Assembly: GCA_022775105.1 (NCBI GenBank)
Contig: JALFIX010000185.1
Coordinates: forward strand, 1-40,269
DNA: 40,269 bases
Direction: 5' to 3'
DNA from: Prevotella sp.
GTDB taxonomy: Bacteria > Bacteroidota > Bacteroidia > Bacteroidales > Bacteroidaceae
Positions 40,205-40,269 of the stretch are shown here, piece after piece (within the stretch, counting starts at the first letter, position 1; every line of letters begins with the position of its first letter). Both the position numbers and the translations under genes were made by a program. The notes beneath the pieces are model-generated. The model had not been told where the DNA came from, made no database searches, and saw nothing but the letters and a program-made list of their open reading frames with translations.

Positions 40205-40269
40205 ATGGGCAAAGGTACAAATTATTCCGGACATCCTGTACTAAGTCAACTAACAAAATTGATGGACAG
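40205..40269 (+). CDS. N-terminus of a probable IS4-family transposase (DUF4372 type), cut by the window edge
   Basis: The frame starts at ATG 40205 with MGKGTNYSGHPVLSQLTKLM and is open to the edge, giving only 21 complete residues. This start resembles the N-terminal DUF4372 region of Bacteroidetes IS4-type transposases, which usually begins with a short basic run, then YFTGQP and LLSLI-like residues. The identification rests on recall of that pattern. The own promoter 30 bases upstream and the absence of homology to the btu genes fit a separate element. Confidence 0.55.
   Translation, partial: MGKGTNYSGHPVLSQLTKLMD

Larger units (their letters stand above)
40096..40269 (+). mobile_element. 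Left end of a probable IS4-type insertion sequence
   Basis: The transposase-like frame at 40205 and the change in sequence character near GGTGTCCGATAAAA (about 40096) suggest the left end of an insertion sequence that continues past the window. The exact end is a guess, because the right inverted repeat and target duplication are not visible. Confidence 0.5.

Noticed and set aside
1..40269. CRISPR array or prophage
   Set aside because: No regularly spaced direct repeats with spacers and no phage structural or integrase genes were seen; the repeats found are short spacer repeats.

Overview
The window is Bacteroidetes chromosome, most likely from Prevotella or a close Bacteroidales relative. 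The evidence is the promoter type (TTG, 19-20 bp, TAnnTTTG) seen before almost every transcription unit, scarce Shine-Dalgarno sites, lipoproteins with an acidic stretch after the lipid-bearing cysteine, a BspA-type leucine-rich repeat protein, TonB receptors of Bacteroidetes type, and a GH43 enzyme. No taxonomic marker such as rRNA is present, so the genus is an inference.

Layout. 1-5.9 kb: the tail of an unidentified gene (possibly an AAA-type ATPase), a 209-residue protein of a Bacteroidetes-only type, a receptor-like Ser/Thr kinase with a BspA-type ectodomain, an AGCS amino-acid:Na+ symporter, and a convergent secreted GH43 glycosidase. 5.9-10.7 kb: a spacer with GGTGGCAGTA repeats, then a cassette of two membrane-anchored LytTR regulators around a TonB-dependent beta-barrel receptor. 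The divergent promoter region between the first regulator and the receptor holds four TATCCC sites. 10.7-15.5 kb: a candidate non-coding RNA, greA behind a terminator-bearing leader, a HIT protein, a convergent manC, tRNA-Leu(CAA), and an SLC13-type carboxylate transporter.

15.5-40 kb is a cobalamin (vitamin B12) island. The minus-strand operon (29.5 to 15.6 kb) starts with a cobalamin riboswitch and carries TonB receptor, exported CbiK-like chelatase, second TonB receptor, CobJ-CbiC fusion, CbiET (CobL), CbiG-CobM fusion, CobK-CbiD fusion, a BtuF-like binding lipoprotein and a BtuC-like permease. cobB lies just upstream on the same strand with its own promoter. Divergent from cobB is cobQ-cobD-cbiB. 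A second cobalamin riboswitch then precedes btuB-btuG-btuF-btuC. Together the genes cover most of corrin ring synthesis by the anaerobic route, side-chain amidation, aminopropanol arm attachment, and two corrinoid uptake systems. Precorrin-2 C20-methyltransferase (cbiL/cobI), the nucleotide-loop genes (cobU, cobS, cobC), an adenosyltransferase and any btuD ATPase are not seen here.

The right edge enters what looks like an IS4-type element just after btuC. The most unusual observations are a predicted surface-exposed chelatase placed between two TonB receptors, intergenic-type repeats absorbed in frame into fused or overlapping cobalamin genes, a greA leader that ends in a terminator, and a LytTR-type operator array.
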